64,000 nucleotides of DNA from Nymphaea colorata (Eukaryota; Streptophyta; Magnoliopsida; Nymphaeales; Nymphaeaceae). The translations under genes were made by a program, and so were the position numbers. Within the stretch, counting starts at the first letter, position 1, and each line of letters starts with the position of its first letter. The DNA lies in NCBI RefSeq assembly GCF_008831285.2, contig NC_045146.1:7886972-7950971 (forward strand). The letters are read 5' to 3'. The notes beneath the pieces are model-generated. The model did not search any database. It was not told where the DNA came from and worked only from the letters and a program-made list of their open reading frames with translations. Positions 1 to 12,161 of this stretch are shown here, in pieces.

Positions 1-638
1 ATTGGCAAATTCTACTGTAAAATAACCCCTATAATGTATACGAATGAAACTTTTCTATTTCCAAACAAATTGAAACTTTCACTACTTTGCATTTTACATC
101 AGCCCTTATTAACACATTTAACATATAGAAATCATACATATAGGGGATATTTGCTTGAATAAATTTAAAAACATGAAACAAAAGAGTTCCGCTTCATCAG
201 TAACTTTTGCATGGCATAGTTGGCTATGAGAAACTCTAACTTTTTAACATCATAACTTGAACTAACATGTGTTGCTGGATGAATAAGATGCTTATCATAA
301 GGGGCACTTAGTTCCTTCATCAAACTCTTGCCAACATGAAATGATTGAAATCCTTCGGAGATTTTCTTCAGAGGTCTATAGTGGTAATCTAAGACATATG
401 GTCAGTAAGGTCTACATACCTATGTCGTTGTACCATACGTAAAGTGGGTACTTGTACATCTATATTTGGCTACTTTTTAGCTCAAAGCTGATACAAACTA
501 CTTAATTTTACTTGATTTATTTTTTTCTAACTTAGTTTTCGTTCTGTTGTTAGAGGTATTCTTCTTTACGTAGATGGTTTTTACTTTTTTCACTTATTTA
601 TTTAAATGTTGCTTCCATTTTTTACGTTTTATGTTATT

Positions 639-678
<40 letters not shown>

Positions 679-1033
679 CATTGCCGTATCCATGTACCCA
701 TGTTTTTTAAAGTTACTGTGTCCATACCTAAGTCATCCTTGTACCCATGTGACTTAGGTTGTATTGTAATCATGGTCAGAACAATGCTCCCACTGATGTT
801 TCCTAGATGTCACCTACAAATAGTTGAAAATATGTAATTGGTACTACCGATGATGAAAACATAAAATTTACTAATGACACTAGCTATGGCAACCCAAGAA
901 GCTGATGAAGACTTACCAATCCATCAAACATCATAGTTTGAGCAACATAATAGAATAGACAATATCAATGCAACGTTGTAGAATAGCTAGCAGCTTATTT
1001 GAGCAAAGATTTATGCTGTGAAGAGAAACATAT
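1..1033. other. No gene recognised (left edge)
   Basis: AT-rich sequence without a convincing exon. The rc of about 880-1030 could be decayed continuation of the dihydroorotate dehydrogenase fragment at 1034-1120, but stops interrupt every frame. The only clear structure is the TG microsatellite at 643-675. Confidence 0.5.
643..675. repeat. (TG)n microsatellite
   Basis: About 16 uninterrupted TG dinucleotides. The valine/cysteine-rich reading frame across it is only the translation of the repeat. Confidence 0.95.
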
Positions 1034-1120
1034 TTCAGCCATGTCAAGGGAAATTTTTACAAGTAAAGGAGGAGGACCTCTCTCACCCCATAGCATTTCA
1101 TCACGAGCAGATTGGATGTT
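1034..1120 (-). pseudogene. Dihydroorotate dehydrogenase (PYRD) fragment
   Basis: On the minus strand 29 codons read NIQSARDEMLWGERGPPPLL followed by VKISLDMAE. This corresponds to the stretch in plant mitochondrial dihydroorotate dehydrogenase (pyrimidine synthesis) just before the segment with its DGLIISNTT motif; I recognise ARDEM-WG-E-GPPPLLVKI from the family. The frame then runs into unrelated residues and a stop. The expected continuation is not intact: a possible DGL followed by GTAAGT sits near 910-935 among stops. The intron boundary expected before NIQSARDEM has no AG directly at the join; the nearest pyrimidine-AG lies 13 bases upstream with a stop between. I infer a gene fragment or pseudogene. 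A working gene with exons beyond the left edge is possible but less likely. Confidence 0.6.
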
Positions 1121-1393
1121 AAAAAGACAAATGCTGGAATATATAAACTATTAGTATTTTAAGAATAATGAGAACAAGATAAGTAGAAAATTTCTACAGG
1201 CAAATGACATTCCAAAAGCAATAACCAATACTGATCAATGCTAAAAGTTAAATGACTTACCCAGAGAGCTAGCATAAAAAGTTAAATTACAATAACCAAA
1301 GATCATGGAACAAAAACCAAAAAAATATTGATGGTTGGATAATAATTGACATTATTTGATGTCATCAAAGCTAAACAAATTAAATAATTTTAC

Positions 1394-1711
1394 CTCTGTG
1401 GAATGAGATGGTGTTCCAAACTACATCAACAACTTCTTTTTGGAATGAATTTCCAAAGAAACCTGCAAAATCACCGATTAGGGAGGTATAAATGATCACA
1501 AAATTAAAATTGATTTTTGGAACATAATGTACTACATGTGTGTTTCTAGAGAGATATAAAAATACATTTGTAAGTGTACACTTCAATCAAGGAGGGGGAT
1601 TGATTTCATGAAATAGTGATCTAATAGGTGAGACCAATATGCACATGCAGTAAAACATGAGTTCTATGCTTACAAAACCTTGATCCCGGTCAAACTGCAG
1701 GCTCCACCTTT
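1394..1711 (-). other. Two consecutive candidate exons, protein not recognised
   Basis: On the minus strand an exon at 1711-1679 (33 nt, after ...CTATCCAG) reads RWSLQFDRDQ, and one at 1462-1394 (69 nt, after ...TTTTGCAG) reads FFGNSFQKEVVDVVWNTISF then HR. Both start with two bases of a split codon and end with one base, so they join in frame through a glycine codon. Both acceptors have pyrimidine-AG, and both donors are AAG/GT or GAG/GT. I do not recognise the protein and found no confident flanking exon. The dihydroorotate dehydrogenase fragment lies next in the same direction, but these residues do not match that family as I know it. This may be a relic of another gene or a chance arrangement. 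Confidence 0.3.
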
Positions 1712-1739
1712 CTGGATAGAAAATTATACTAAAAAATGA

Positions 1740-2869
1740 GAGAAGGATTCAGAAGTAGAAGTAATCATCAAAAGACAAGAGAGTGAAAATTTTATATCAG
1801 AAATTTAGTTGGATGTGAAATGCAATTCCTTGAAGCATGGTTACTCAATGTTCTGCTTAATACTTGTCCAACAAAATATCTAAAAGTTACAAGAAAAAAA
1901 AAACATTTTCACATGGTCAATTGATTTAATGACCAAAATTTTTGCAAGTGAAAGTAGGACAAGAATCAATTATATACTTCAAATTAGGAGAACAAAGAAC
2001 AATAAGGCAAATTAATTATAGTGAGAAATCATTCTTAATGTTGCCACACAACCATATATATAGGAACGATGAACATGCATTAGTATAGGGACAATACACC
2101 ATAAATGGTCTTTCCCGGCTTCTAATAAGTGCTTGGAGATGTCATTCCTAGCACTCAACCAGGCGATGGGGTTGCCTGTGTTGGGCAAGAAGCAACCACT
2201 TTGGCCGGCGGTTTTTAAATGCTGGAAAAAAAATATGATTAATTACACAAATTCAAATGTCATGATTAATTACTCAAAAATTCCAATGTTCCTTTTTGTA
2301 ACTTCCAATGAAAAGCTTGCTATGAGTTAGACTCCCACCCTTTTATTATGAAAAATTAAGTTAATTACAAGGCAAAACTTAGAGGATGTCAACACCAAAC
2401 AATCAAACAGCAAGTGACCTAACATAGCCACTCCCCAATTGCAGAAAATGAAACAGTCCAACACAGACAGTTAGCTTGACAGAGGTCTTTAGCCAATTTC
2501 ATATCTCCTATCTGCCATTCTATAATCCCTAAGCAATCTGCTCACCATTCTTGGGACGTCCTTATTCACAACTTGGATATTCCCCATGCTTTGTTGCAAA
2601 AAATTGCCATCCTCCAGCTTTAATTATTAGGCACCACCGCAATTGCTGATTCCCCCTTACCAAAGAGATGCCCCACCATAGCTGCTTAAATTTGGCTGTG
2701 CCATTACCTTCAAACATCCTTTCAATAGAGGCCACCATCTGGTGTGAGTCTAGAGATGCAAACATCTTCGCACCTGCAAATAGTCTCCTCTTCTAAGCAC
2801 CACTGCAAACAAGATATTAGAGTCATTGTTTGCAGCTCTCATCAAAATAAAATAAACAGTAGAAAGAAA
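1740..2869. other. No gene recognised
   Basis: The sequence is AT-rich. A 67-codon minus-strand frame at 2562-2765 has plausible composition (it contains GNGTAKFKQLWWG) and could be a downstream part of the decayed minus-strand retroelement at 2870-3861, but I cannot assign it. Confidence 0.4.
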
Positions 2870-3345
2870 AAATAACTCATGCATCATGAAAATTTGATGT
2901 GTGTAGTTTCATATTCTGGTCCAAGACTAGCCAATATTTCAAAATTTTCGTGTTGTTCACGCAACTTCTCTTTTGTTCTTCTCTTTCATTCTAAGATTAC
3001 CAGGCATGCTAAAATTCAACTCATCCCACATACATTGCATGTCAGAGGTACTTGCCAAGAGTTTGTTTCTCCTTTTTTGGTGCCATATAGTTTTTGATGG
3101 ATAAAACATGTGTGCCATATCATTTTCTCACTGTATAATGCCTTCACTTTTCTGCAAATCTACTCTGCCATCTCAGCAAACATAATGCCATGTGAAATCT
3201 TGGGTTCCACCATTGAATTGGATAGCCAGGCCATCACTATATGGTTGTTGGATCTCCAATCCTTGTATGTGGGGTTTGATTTGTCAGGTTTAGGCAAGTT
3301 ACCAGTAACATATTCAAGTTTGGACCTTGCACTAAGATAAAGCAT
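2870..3345 (-). mobile_element. Ty1-copia gag remnant
   Basis: The minus-strand frame at 3160-3345 contains KLEYVTGNLPKPDKSNPTYK, then DWRSNNHIVMAWLSNSM, ending FAEMAE. This is the N-terminal pattern of copia-type gag (G-LPKP-D---P-Y--W---N--V--WL-NS). After a stop the frame continues with recognisable but broken gag-like pieces (LYGTKKGE, NVCGMS, EEQK) toward 2870. The coat protein gene is dead. The neighbouring LTR at 3537-3861 has the right position and orientation to be its 5' LTR. Confidence 0.65.
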
Positions 3346-3536
3346 AACTGATCATGACCACACCAAGTAGTTGTTCCCATTCAAGAATATGATGGTGTTC
3401 TTGATTGCATGACAGGTTTGCTCCCTGCACAACAATTTTTTTAATAAGATTTCCACTCATTTCATCATTTGAGCATGATACTTCAGCCATTACTACAACC
3501 ACCACCAGCACCAACACATCTCAACCACGAACACCA

Positions 3537-3861
3537 TGCAGAATCAGAAATAAAGTTCTCTCTTATTCTCTATGTAGAATCATAGATAAACAAGAACAAC
3601 AAAAATAGGGCACCAAAATTACGTGGTTCGGACAAAATACCTACATCCATGAGAGAAAACACCCAATGGCTAAAGCACTATGTATATTCATCTTTCCCCT
3701 TCAACAATTATGCGTGGATAAAAAGCTATTACAACCTAGTTGTTTCCTGTAAAGTAGGAAGGATAATAAAAGGAAAGATACATTGCTAGGAATATAGGAT
3801 ATGATCCAACTAGGATCCTCAACCATTAGAGGAAAAAAATAAACATTAATAACTAATGACA
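3537..3861 (-). mobile_element. LTR of the minus-strand copia remnant
   Basis: Read on the minus strand the segment starts TGTCATTAG, contains the GTCCGAACCACGTAATTTTG block common in plant copia LTRs, and ends ...TTCTGCA, giving TG...CA ends over 325 bp. It is followed on that strand by TGGTGTTCGTGG at the primer-binding position, only a weak match to the usual TGGTATCAGAGC. The boundaries are inferred from these ends because no second LTR was found. Confidence 0.5.
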
Positions 3862-5090
3862 GTACAAAGATATTATTTTTTTCAACAGCCTCTAAGACAA
3901 ATCAATGAGGACAACCCAGTCTTGTACAAGCTCAGAGATCTCCCTAGTGAATATATGGCCTTTAGAAGGAGTATGAAAACTCGTAATGAGTTTATCTATC
4001 TCAATGAACTTCACAGTCTCTTTCTCATGCAAGAATAAAATTTGACTAATCATAAAGAATCTATTGAACCACCTACACCTGCTACAAACAAGGTTGCCTG
4101 ATCCAACTATGGTAGACAACAAAATAATAGAGGTTGTGGAATGAATAATTATCAAAATAGGAACAAAAATAATCATGGCAGAGGTTGGCCTGTATATCAA
4201 ATTTGTCAGGAGATCGTCAGATTGTCAACAATTGTACCTATATCAATCTTGTTAAGGATAAGAACTTCAATCCCCAATCTTATAATGCTACCTCTGGGGA
4301 TTCCAATCAGCAAGGTTGGAGATGATAACTGGTATCCCGACTCAGGTGTGACCCACCATATCACCATGATATCAATAATTTATCAGTCCATTCTAAATAT
4401 CAACAAAGAGACTCCCTAAAGGTTGCTAATGGCTCAAGTTTTCCCATTCTCCATATTGGTTCGTGTATAGTTTCTAATAATTTAATGTTAATTGATATAT
4501 TGCATGTCCCACACATTATTAGAAACCTCTTATTGGTCCAAAAACTCAGGGATAATAAAGTCATTATTGATTTTCATGCTAACGCTTGTTATGTTAAGGA
4601 TCCATTGTCTGCGAAGGTACTTGAACAAGGAACTAGCCATGAAGGACTCTACAAGATTAGCTTTTCTAGTCCAAATAAGGAGGCTATGAGCAGCGAGATG
4701 ACTTTGGTCCAAACCTGGCACCAGTGACTCGGTCACCCCACCTTCACTATAGGTAGGCATCTTTTAGACATATTTAATTTATTCTACAATATAGTGTTCT
4801 CTTTTCATTTATGTGGTGCATGTCTTAAGGATAAGAGTCAATTCAAACTATGGTTTATAAGGCTCAAAGACCTTTTGAAATTGTGTAAGGGACCAATGCT
4901 AGTCTTTAGAACCAATGGATATCGGTATTACATTATCTTTGTTGATGCCTGCTCTTGATATATGTAGATTGACTTATTCAAGATGAAAGCTGATGTTAGT
5001 AGTGCTTTTATATCTTTCAAAACTGTTGCTGAAAATCATACATGGCACAAAATAATGTTTTTTCATTCTGATGGAGGCGAACTACCTGTA
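3862..5090 (+). mobile_element. Ty1-copia gag-protease-integrase fragment
   Basis: Plus-strand pieces occur in the correct copia order. They are gag C-terminal sequence (LPSEYMAFRRSMKTRNEFI, about 3940-4035), a basic RNA-binding stretch (about 4140-4190), the protease signature WYPDSGVTHHIT (about 4330-4365), the pre-integrase region (LMLIDILHVPHIIRNLLLVQ, 4480-4545; LGHP, about 4727), and the start of the integrase core with FHSDGGE near 5060. Stops and frame changes interrupt it at about 4038, 4420 and 4725 and again in the integrase, so it is inactive. Reverse transcriptase is missing; similarity stops near 5090. It starts exactly where the opposite-strand LTR ends, which suggests nested insertion. 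Confidence 0.7.
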
Positions 5091-8000
5091 TATATTGTTG
5101 TCCATTATTACTAAGAACCATGATTGTTATAGCTCATGTGCTCAACTCATGCAATCAAGGTTTCTATTTTTTGAGTGATTAAGCCATCAAGGTTTTTGAT
5201 TTTTTGAGTAATTATGCAATCAATGATTTTCAGATCAGGTGTGTTTCAAGGCTATAAAAGGATTTGAAGTGCCAAACTTCAGTCAGAAGCAGCTGACAAG
5301 GGAAATTATGAGTTACAGAAGCAATTTCTCATCAATATATGGAGAATTTGATGTCTTCAATCGTTCTTTGGCATGGAAAAAATAATATAGCTGCAGGTTT
5401 CTGCAAGGAGAAATGCATTTAATGCACACATACACATATACATAGTCGCACGCACACACACACACATACGGGGCTCATGTTTTTCTTCTAAATTGAGATC
5501 TCGACAGAGGGAAGGAGAGAACAATCCATTGCAGAGAGAAGCAGTAGCAAGAGATCGATTGTTCTTGATCGAACTTTCAACCATTACTATGAGAAGAAAA
5601 CCATTACTATGAAAAGAAAAAGGATTAGCTCTATTAGTAGCACAATCAACTGCATAAGCAGAAGATAGTTAAGATCGTGAAGAACATAGTGAAGATTGTG
5701 ATGATTGAGAGAAAAAAGGGGGAAGTGATAGATAGAGATAGAGGTTTCCTCTGCAGGTTTCTTAAAGGCCACTTTCCTGATTGGGTAAGCTGCTCTAGTG
5801 GGGAATGGAGCTCAACCCCCAAAAATGTAGTAACCTCTACATTGTAAGGTTGAGCATGGACACCCAAGCAGCAAAAGATCGAACATGGACACCCAGTCTC
5901 CAGGAAGAATATGCTGAAATAAAGTGAAACGTTGGATGAAAACTCAAGCGAAAATCGTTCCATGGATCCCTTCCCTACTCATGTAGATCATAGAGGTGTC
6001 AAAGAAAAACCGGTATCTCCTCTTCCTTTTGTTGGAGGAGGAACTTTCCCATGTCTACTTCTAGGCCAAGGGGTATAGGCAAGGGCCGTGGCACAATCAT
6101 TACACTGGTGTGAAAGATTTTAAAAAGTATCTTCATTTTATTAAGAATGAGCCAGTCCATCTTTCGGCCCATTATTATGGGGTGATTCATCTTATTCAGT
6201 AGTAGCAATTGATTTTGAGCAGTTTCTACAGATAAAATCTCTTGTAGCAAGAGTTTTCAAAAATGGCTAAAATTCCCTCCAAAAACCTCTAAAGGGGGCC
6301 TCTCTACTAGGTCCAGCTCTATAGGTGATGGGTCCAACTCTATTGGGCCCAAACAACAAGTTTCTGAAATTTTAAACAGCAATTTCTATTTTCAAAATTT
6401 GTGGTGGGTCAATGCCAATGTTGGCCCCTGGCTCTCCCACTGTCTCCATCTAGATTCATCTCTATATGAGAGAGAGAGAGAGAGGGAGGGGTGTGAGGTC
6501 CAGCCCCACACTCACCCACCTTGTGGCAACTAGTTAACCATCCATGTCTTTATCCTGCTCTCTTCACATCCCTTGACCAGATCTTGGGCGGTGCCAATTT
6601 CAACCCCACGGTTACAAACCTGCAAGCCATCAGCCAAACCTTAGTTTACCTAAAAACAAAAGTAAAATAACTAGCATTTTCTAAGCTACACAGGTCCTGA
6701 CTCTGATCCTCACACACACACACGCATGTGTGTGTGTGTGTGCACGCATAAAAAAAGAAAAAAAAAATAGGTAGCTACAAGACCTTTATATACAAGATTG
6801 GATGGGCATCATATGAACCATCAATTTGAAAGCTATTAAATGGTGTTGATTAAGATAAAAAATAAAAATTTAGCTATATTTCTAAGGGACGGAAATATCA
6901 CTCAAAAGAAGACAAGAAATCTCGAGTAACGAAACTATGACAGGTACTTTTGTCTCCTACAAAATACAAAATACGGTTGGGTTTTTTTTTTCAATTTAAT
7001 ACCTACCATCTGATCTCCTTAAAATTGATGGTCTATATGATTTTCATTTACTCTACATATAAGGGTCTATTGGCACCTTATTAATGTTATCAACCACTAC
7101 TACTTCTCATTTGGTTATCTAACATGCAATTTATATAAGGTTGAAAAACAAAAAAAAATCGTGATATTTAAAAACGGTATTTTCTGATGCTTACACGAAA
7201 GGTTATTCTTCATCCATTGCTTTTTAATTTGGGAAAGAAAGGGACATTTCGATCGGCACTACGACCCACGCTAAATAAAGACACAGTAGACACCCTTTTG
7301 TTTTTTCTAAAGAAAAAGAAAAGCTTCACGTGCCTTGCCATTATATGCTGCATAAGCATCGTGTTGCCTTTTAAGTTTTAAGCTCAGCTTTCTGAATCGG
7401 CTGGCATTGGCCGATAAAAAGTTGATGTATAGGCTTCCGACCTGTGCAACACCGAAGGAGCTGACACCACTCCCTTTCCCCGCTTCTCTTTCGAGAATCC
7501 ATTCTTATGTAGTCCGAATAGCCGGTATTAATTTGCCGATTCATCCGGTATTCGCTTCTTATATGACAATATAATAATAACAATGTATGTCTGAAAAGGA
7601 GACAGCCATAACATGAAACAAACAAGATATAGCGGTAGCATGAAACAAACAAGAAGATTTTGAATTGCAATTTTCTTCTTTGTTTTTTATAGGCTGATAG
7701 CCTCCCTAACCAGTTAGCAATAGGACACAAATATATATGCGCGTGACGCATGATGCAACTGCTCAGTAGTGGCAGCGCCAGCTCACATAGACACTCCAAC
7801 TGACCCAGATCGGATGACCACTTTTTTTTTTTCTAACTATTTTCACCTTTTATCTCTTATCTCCTTAACGCACACGCATTTCTCTCCCTCTCCTTATTTC
7901 ACATAGTCGAAGCAGGTTTATAGGCTGTGCGATGTATGAAATTTTCATGTAACAATTTAATGATAACGAAAAATGTCTTGATTAATAGAAAAAGAAAATT

Positions 8001-8139
8001 TGTGTAGGGACAAAAAAACCCTGAAAAACGAAGTTTCTGGGACTCGATAAAACTCAGACATGTCAGTCCTTATGTGCATATATTGTTTATAACCAATATA
8101 TCTTTTTGAGCGGCAAAGAAGCATTTTCTTTTTTTTTCT
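5091..8139. other. No gene recognised; simple repeats
   Basis: I see no convincing exon. Simple sequence includes a CA-rich run at about 5440-5467, an AG run at 6468-6484 and the CA/TG palindrome at 6711-6742. A short direct repeat, CATGAAACAAACAAGA, occurs near 7613 and 7639. A plus-strand frame from 5962 (MDPFPTHVDHRGVKEKPVSP) looks protein-like for about 35 codons, then hits stops; I cannot name it. Confidence 0.4.
6711..6742. repeat. (CA)n-CGCA-(TG)n palindrome
   Basis: Six CA units, a short CG-containing centre and about eight TG units form a near-perfect inverted microsatellite that could extrude as a hairpin. Confidence 0.85.
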
Positions 8140-8560
8140 TGCTCATGTCGTCATCTTGTAATCCATATTATTATCTCGTCTGTCATTATCTTGTACTCAT
8201 TATCTCATACTTCTATCATTATCTCACACCTCTATCGGTATCTTATACTCATCATTATCTCATATCCTAATCATTATCTCATGTTGCCCTTGTCATTATC
8301 TCAGACGTTACGGGTATGAGATAATGACAGGAATATAAAATTATGAGTATGAGATAATGACATAAATATTGTAATACCAGGAGTATGAGATAATATATTT
8401 GAGACGCTATGGGCATAAGATAATAACAGGGGATATGAGAAAACGACATGGGTATGAAAATGATAAGGATATGATAATGACAGAAGTACGAGATATTGGT
8501 ATGACATAACAATAAAGGTTTGAGATAATGATAGTGGTATGAGATAGTGACATGATTAAG
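8140..8560. repeat. Inverted minisatellite with long hairpin potential
   Basis: From about 8150 to 8303 the plus strand repeats variants of CATTATCTCATAC, spaced roughly 13-25 bases apart. From 8311 to 8555 it repeats the reverse complement, GTATGAGATAATGAC. The arms meet at TGTCATTATCTCA (8291-8303) and TGAGATAATGACA (8317-8329), a perfect 13-bp stem around a 13-nt loop. This is one degenerate array that switches orientation at about 8304-8316. No protein is implied: the reading frames across it are low-complexity translations of the repeat. Confidence 0.85.
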
Positions 8561-11500
8561 AATATTCGTTGTGCATATGCAATGTCAAGGGCATTAAAGG
8601 AATATGCATATTGGTAATAGGATCCACCTTCAGTGTTGGAGCAGCATATAGAACTTGTTTTCCTTTTTTACCACTCCCACCCCCTTCCCCGAGAACAGCC
8701 TCCCTCCTCTCACCATGCGTCTGCTAGTCTTGGTGGGTTGTCAGCAAGAGGATGGAGAGCAATAGGTGGGGGTATATGACAAGTGGAAGAAAGGGGGACC
8801 CATTTTCCCCTCTCTTGTCCCTGCCTCATCTTGACCCCGACCTACTGTAAAATTTACTTGATCAGATTACCATTTTACCCTTATATTATTCTAGAACAAA
8901 TTTTTTAAAGGCATTTCAAATAGAAGAGTCTTTCACCTAAACTAGAGCCAAACTTATCTCGTCTAAGAGCCCAACATCTAGAGTCTAGGAAATCTAGAGC
9001 TGGCTAAGTGCTGCCACCTCTTTCAAATGACATTTTTTACCTCTAATTCATGAGCTCTAGGAATTGTCCAAACCAGCACAGTTAGGATAATACCCACTTT
9101 CACAAGTCTTTAGAGTCAACTCACTAGACTTTACTTAACCTGAAGCATTTTACTCTAACCCAAGTAAGCTCATTGAGCCCAGTCACTTGTCATTTATAGA
9201 TCACCATGATATCATTACTGACCTACCTCAAGTTAGGTTCACCTCAGTAAACTCACTTAAACCTGAGTAACACTGAACTACAAAATCCAGCTTTCACTTT
9301 TGGATACATATGTCTGATCACACTGGCTCACTCACTCTTCTGTTTGGCAAGATCTGAGCTCGACCAGAACTAGTCAGCTGAAACCAAGCTAGATTATGTT
9401 CGTCACTACTAGATCTTTGCATTGATCTTTCTGAGCATAATTATATTTCATAAATTCATCAAAGCTTGTCCAGTTCAAAACATTACACTAAGTGCTAGTT
9501 CATCTCCTAAGCTCAATTCTAGTTGAATCTCTTACGAATTTCTTGATTGATTTGGATCAGATAACTTCACTAGACTATTTCTTACTTTAGTTGGAGTTGG
9601 CATACCGAAAATATTGTGTTTCACATATTTCCCTTCATGTTATTCATGTAATCAGTTATTTAGGTACCAATGAGTTCGGAAAATGTGATTTTTGGGGACA
9701 TGGACGAATTTTGAGCTGAAATATTGAACAGGCCTAGATCTAGGCTAGGGTCTGGTCAGACTGCCACGTAAGCATCAAAAGCCAGTTTTCATTCGAGGGT
9801 TAAATGGTCCAACTTTCATGTGCACATTTTCTTCACATAAACCTAAGTTCTATGCTTCATAAAACCTAGGTATAGGTGGTGCATGGACATTGGAACCAGG
9901 GACTTGACCTAGTGCGAGCCAGTCTAAACTGAACTCTGCATGTGGAACTTGCATCCAGCTGAGCCGAAGCTGAACTCAGAACTTGACCTGAACCTATCAT
10001 GTTTGAACTTACGTAGCCTAAATTAAGCCTGGCTAGGGCATGCCACCTATTTCAGATCTCAATATCATATCTCATATCTATCGTTTGTATCTATTCAGAT
10101 ATATCTATATTTTAGAACTCTGAATTTTTAACTTTGATCCAGATCAAATGTCTCGGTTTGCTAGAACTTTCTCTGGGTCTATATCAAGCTCTGAATCTCA
10201 GAATCAAATTTCTATTCATTGTCCAGATACGTGGAACTTGGACACTCTTCATTTTGAGGTAAGAAATGTGCATCATAGTTTCTGTACCTCATATTTCTTT
10301 CAATTTATCAATTATGAAATGTGGGAAATATCATTTAAAGGTGTGTTAATATCATAAAGTTTAACGCTCAAGACGATATTTCAAAAGGTGGAAATGGGTT
10401 TCAAGAAGTTTCATCATGTGTCTCCAATATTAGAGGAATTTTCTCTCCCTCTCTCCAAGCAAGCATTGATGCAAGTGCGGCGAAAACAACAAGAAACGAG
10501 TGATCTGAGAGCCGGGCCCAAAAAAAAAAAAACTTTTTTTGTTGTTACAATAGTGATAAACCAAACTGTCCGACAAAAACTCTAGTTAGCTAGGTCCGGG
10601 TCGTGGTCAGGTTAGCAGGAGTCTGTGCCCTAGGTATTCTTCTTTCTCTTTCTTTTTCTTATTTATTTTCTGCTCTCCCAGTTTCATTCTTTAGTTTATT
10701 TTTTGCTTTCATGGTATCATTAGGATAGTTTACTTTCCTGCTCTAGGTTAGTTTGTTTTATATTTCTTTGCCTAAGGTAGTTTATTTTCTTTTCATATTT
10801 TTTTGCCAACGGTAGTTTTTTTCATGCTTTCCTAGATTGATTTAATGTCTATGTCCCTTAATAGGGCGTGGAAGTAAGGTGTGCCTCCATCTTCCCTTTC
10901 TTTTCAAAATGAGTTTTTTTACTTCAGCATTTCATTCTCGTGCATGCATATTGTTTCATTTTTGTTTATGATTGTTTGTTTAGATCTAGGTATGCGTATG
11001 TACACGATTTTATTTATACAGTATGGTTTAAGCATGTTAGACACACCACCATTCATGTAAAAGTTAGGTCGAATGCATCCAGTATCATGCCTTTGACACA
11101 TGAGGAAACACTAATTTCACCTAGCCTCTATATGAGTACATTCTATAAATCATGGTTTTCAAAATAATTTCCCAAATCAAATCCCTTTTAAATCGGTTTT
11201 CAAAAACCCCAGGCTCATACATGGTCAAGACCTTGCTCTAGATTGACCCCGAATGTGAGTCCCCTTCTAATTAAGGTCTAACTTATACTGGCCTTATAAC
11301 CTATAATTGAGTCCCCTGGATAGACCCTGGAACCACAAACACTAGGCTGGTTCTCCCAATGGAACCCCATCTTCAATATCTAATGAGACTGGATGCTGAA
11401 GACTTCTATCAAAACCCTAGTTCCTGACAAATTCAAATCCAAGGTGCTCTTAAGCCCCAAATAATCTCTTGAAGCCTTAATCATAATGGATTTTGATATG

Positions 11501-12161
11501 AAGAATCTAGATCGTGACTGGATCTGTATGATGATTGAATTTTGAATTAGGCCGTAAGCAATTTAGATCTTACAACGTTTGGATCTTGTAATGCTAGATG
11601 ACCCTTGGAATTATACTGCATATTAATTGGATTTTAGTTGGATCATTGAATTCTGACATTAGACCCTAACCTGAATTCGATATGGATTATTAGGTTCATG
11701 CTATGAACTTAATTTAGATCATTAAATTAGATAAAAATAATTGATCTCTAATTCAATTGAGCTTGGATCTCGATCTTAGTTTAGGGGAAGTAATAGGGGA
11801 AGCACCTCTAGATCTGTGCGTCGGGCATGTTGTTGCAAGGACGTGACCACTGGGTCCCAAAGTCATGCTAACAAGCATCACTTTACTTGCATGCTTCTGC
11901 AGAGTTTCCCAAATAATTGGCCCACAGCCGAATGCCTTTGTGGTCACATGGTTTTCCACTTTTATCACGTACAGCAGGCTGGCCAGGACCAGCTTTTCCT
12001 CCAAGACGCCAAGTCAAAACTCCCCAAAGAATGTCGGTTATGGAAGCTCGAGGAAAGGAAGTCGGCTGTTCTCCAACAAAGTGAAGTGCGAAAGGAAATA
12101 ACTAGGAAGGAGGGGGAAGACGCAAACAGATCTTCTCGGAGGGACTTCCCTAACTCCCTTC
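8561..12161. other. No gene recognised; 5' flank of TRM-like gene at its right end
   Basis: This 3.6-kb stretch has scattered stops in all frames and no recognisable domain. The last 350 bases are richer in GC and contain open frames (about 11816-12175) overlapping the start of the TRM-like gene in another frame. They probably represent promoter and 5' UTR, but no clear TATA box was found. Confidence 0.4.

Noticed and set aside
4485-4727. Independent small gene
   Set aside because: It is the copia pre-integrase region in order with protease and integrase pieces.
7371-7799. 142-codon minus-strand frame
   Set aside because: It has no recognisable domain, repeats FLFVSCY from a short DNA duplication and has no splice context.
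8279-8512. Two overlapping minus-strand frames of 68-77 codons
   Set aside because: They are read through the inverted minisatellite; the periodic residues follow the DNA repeat.
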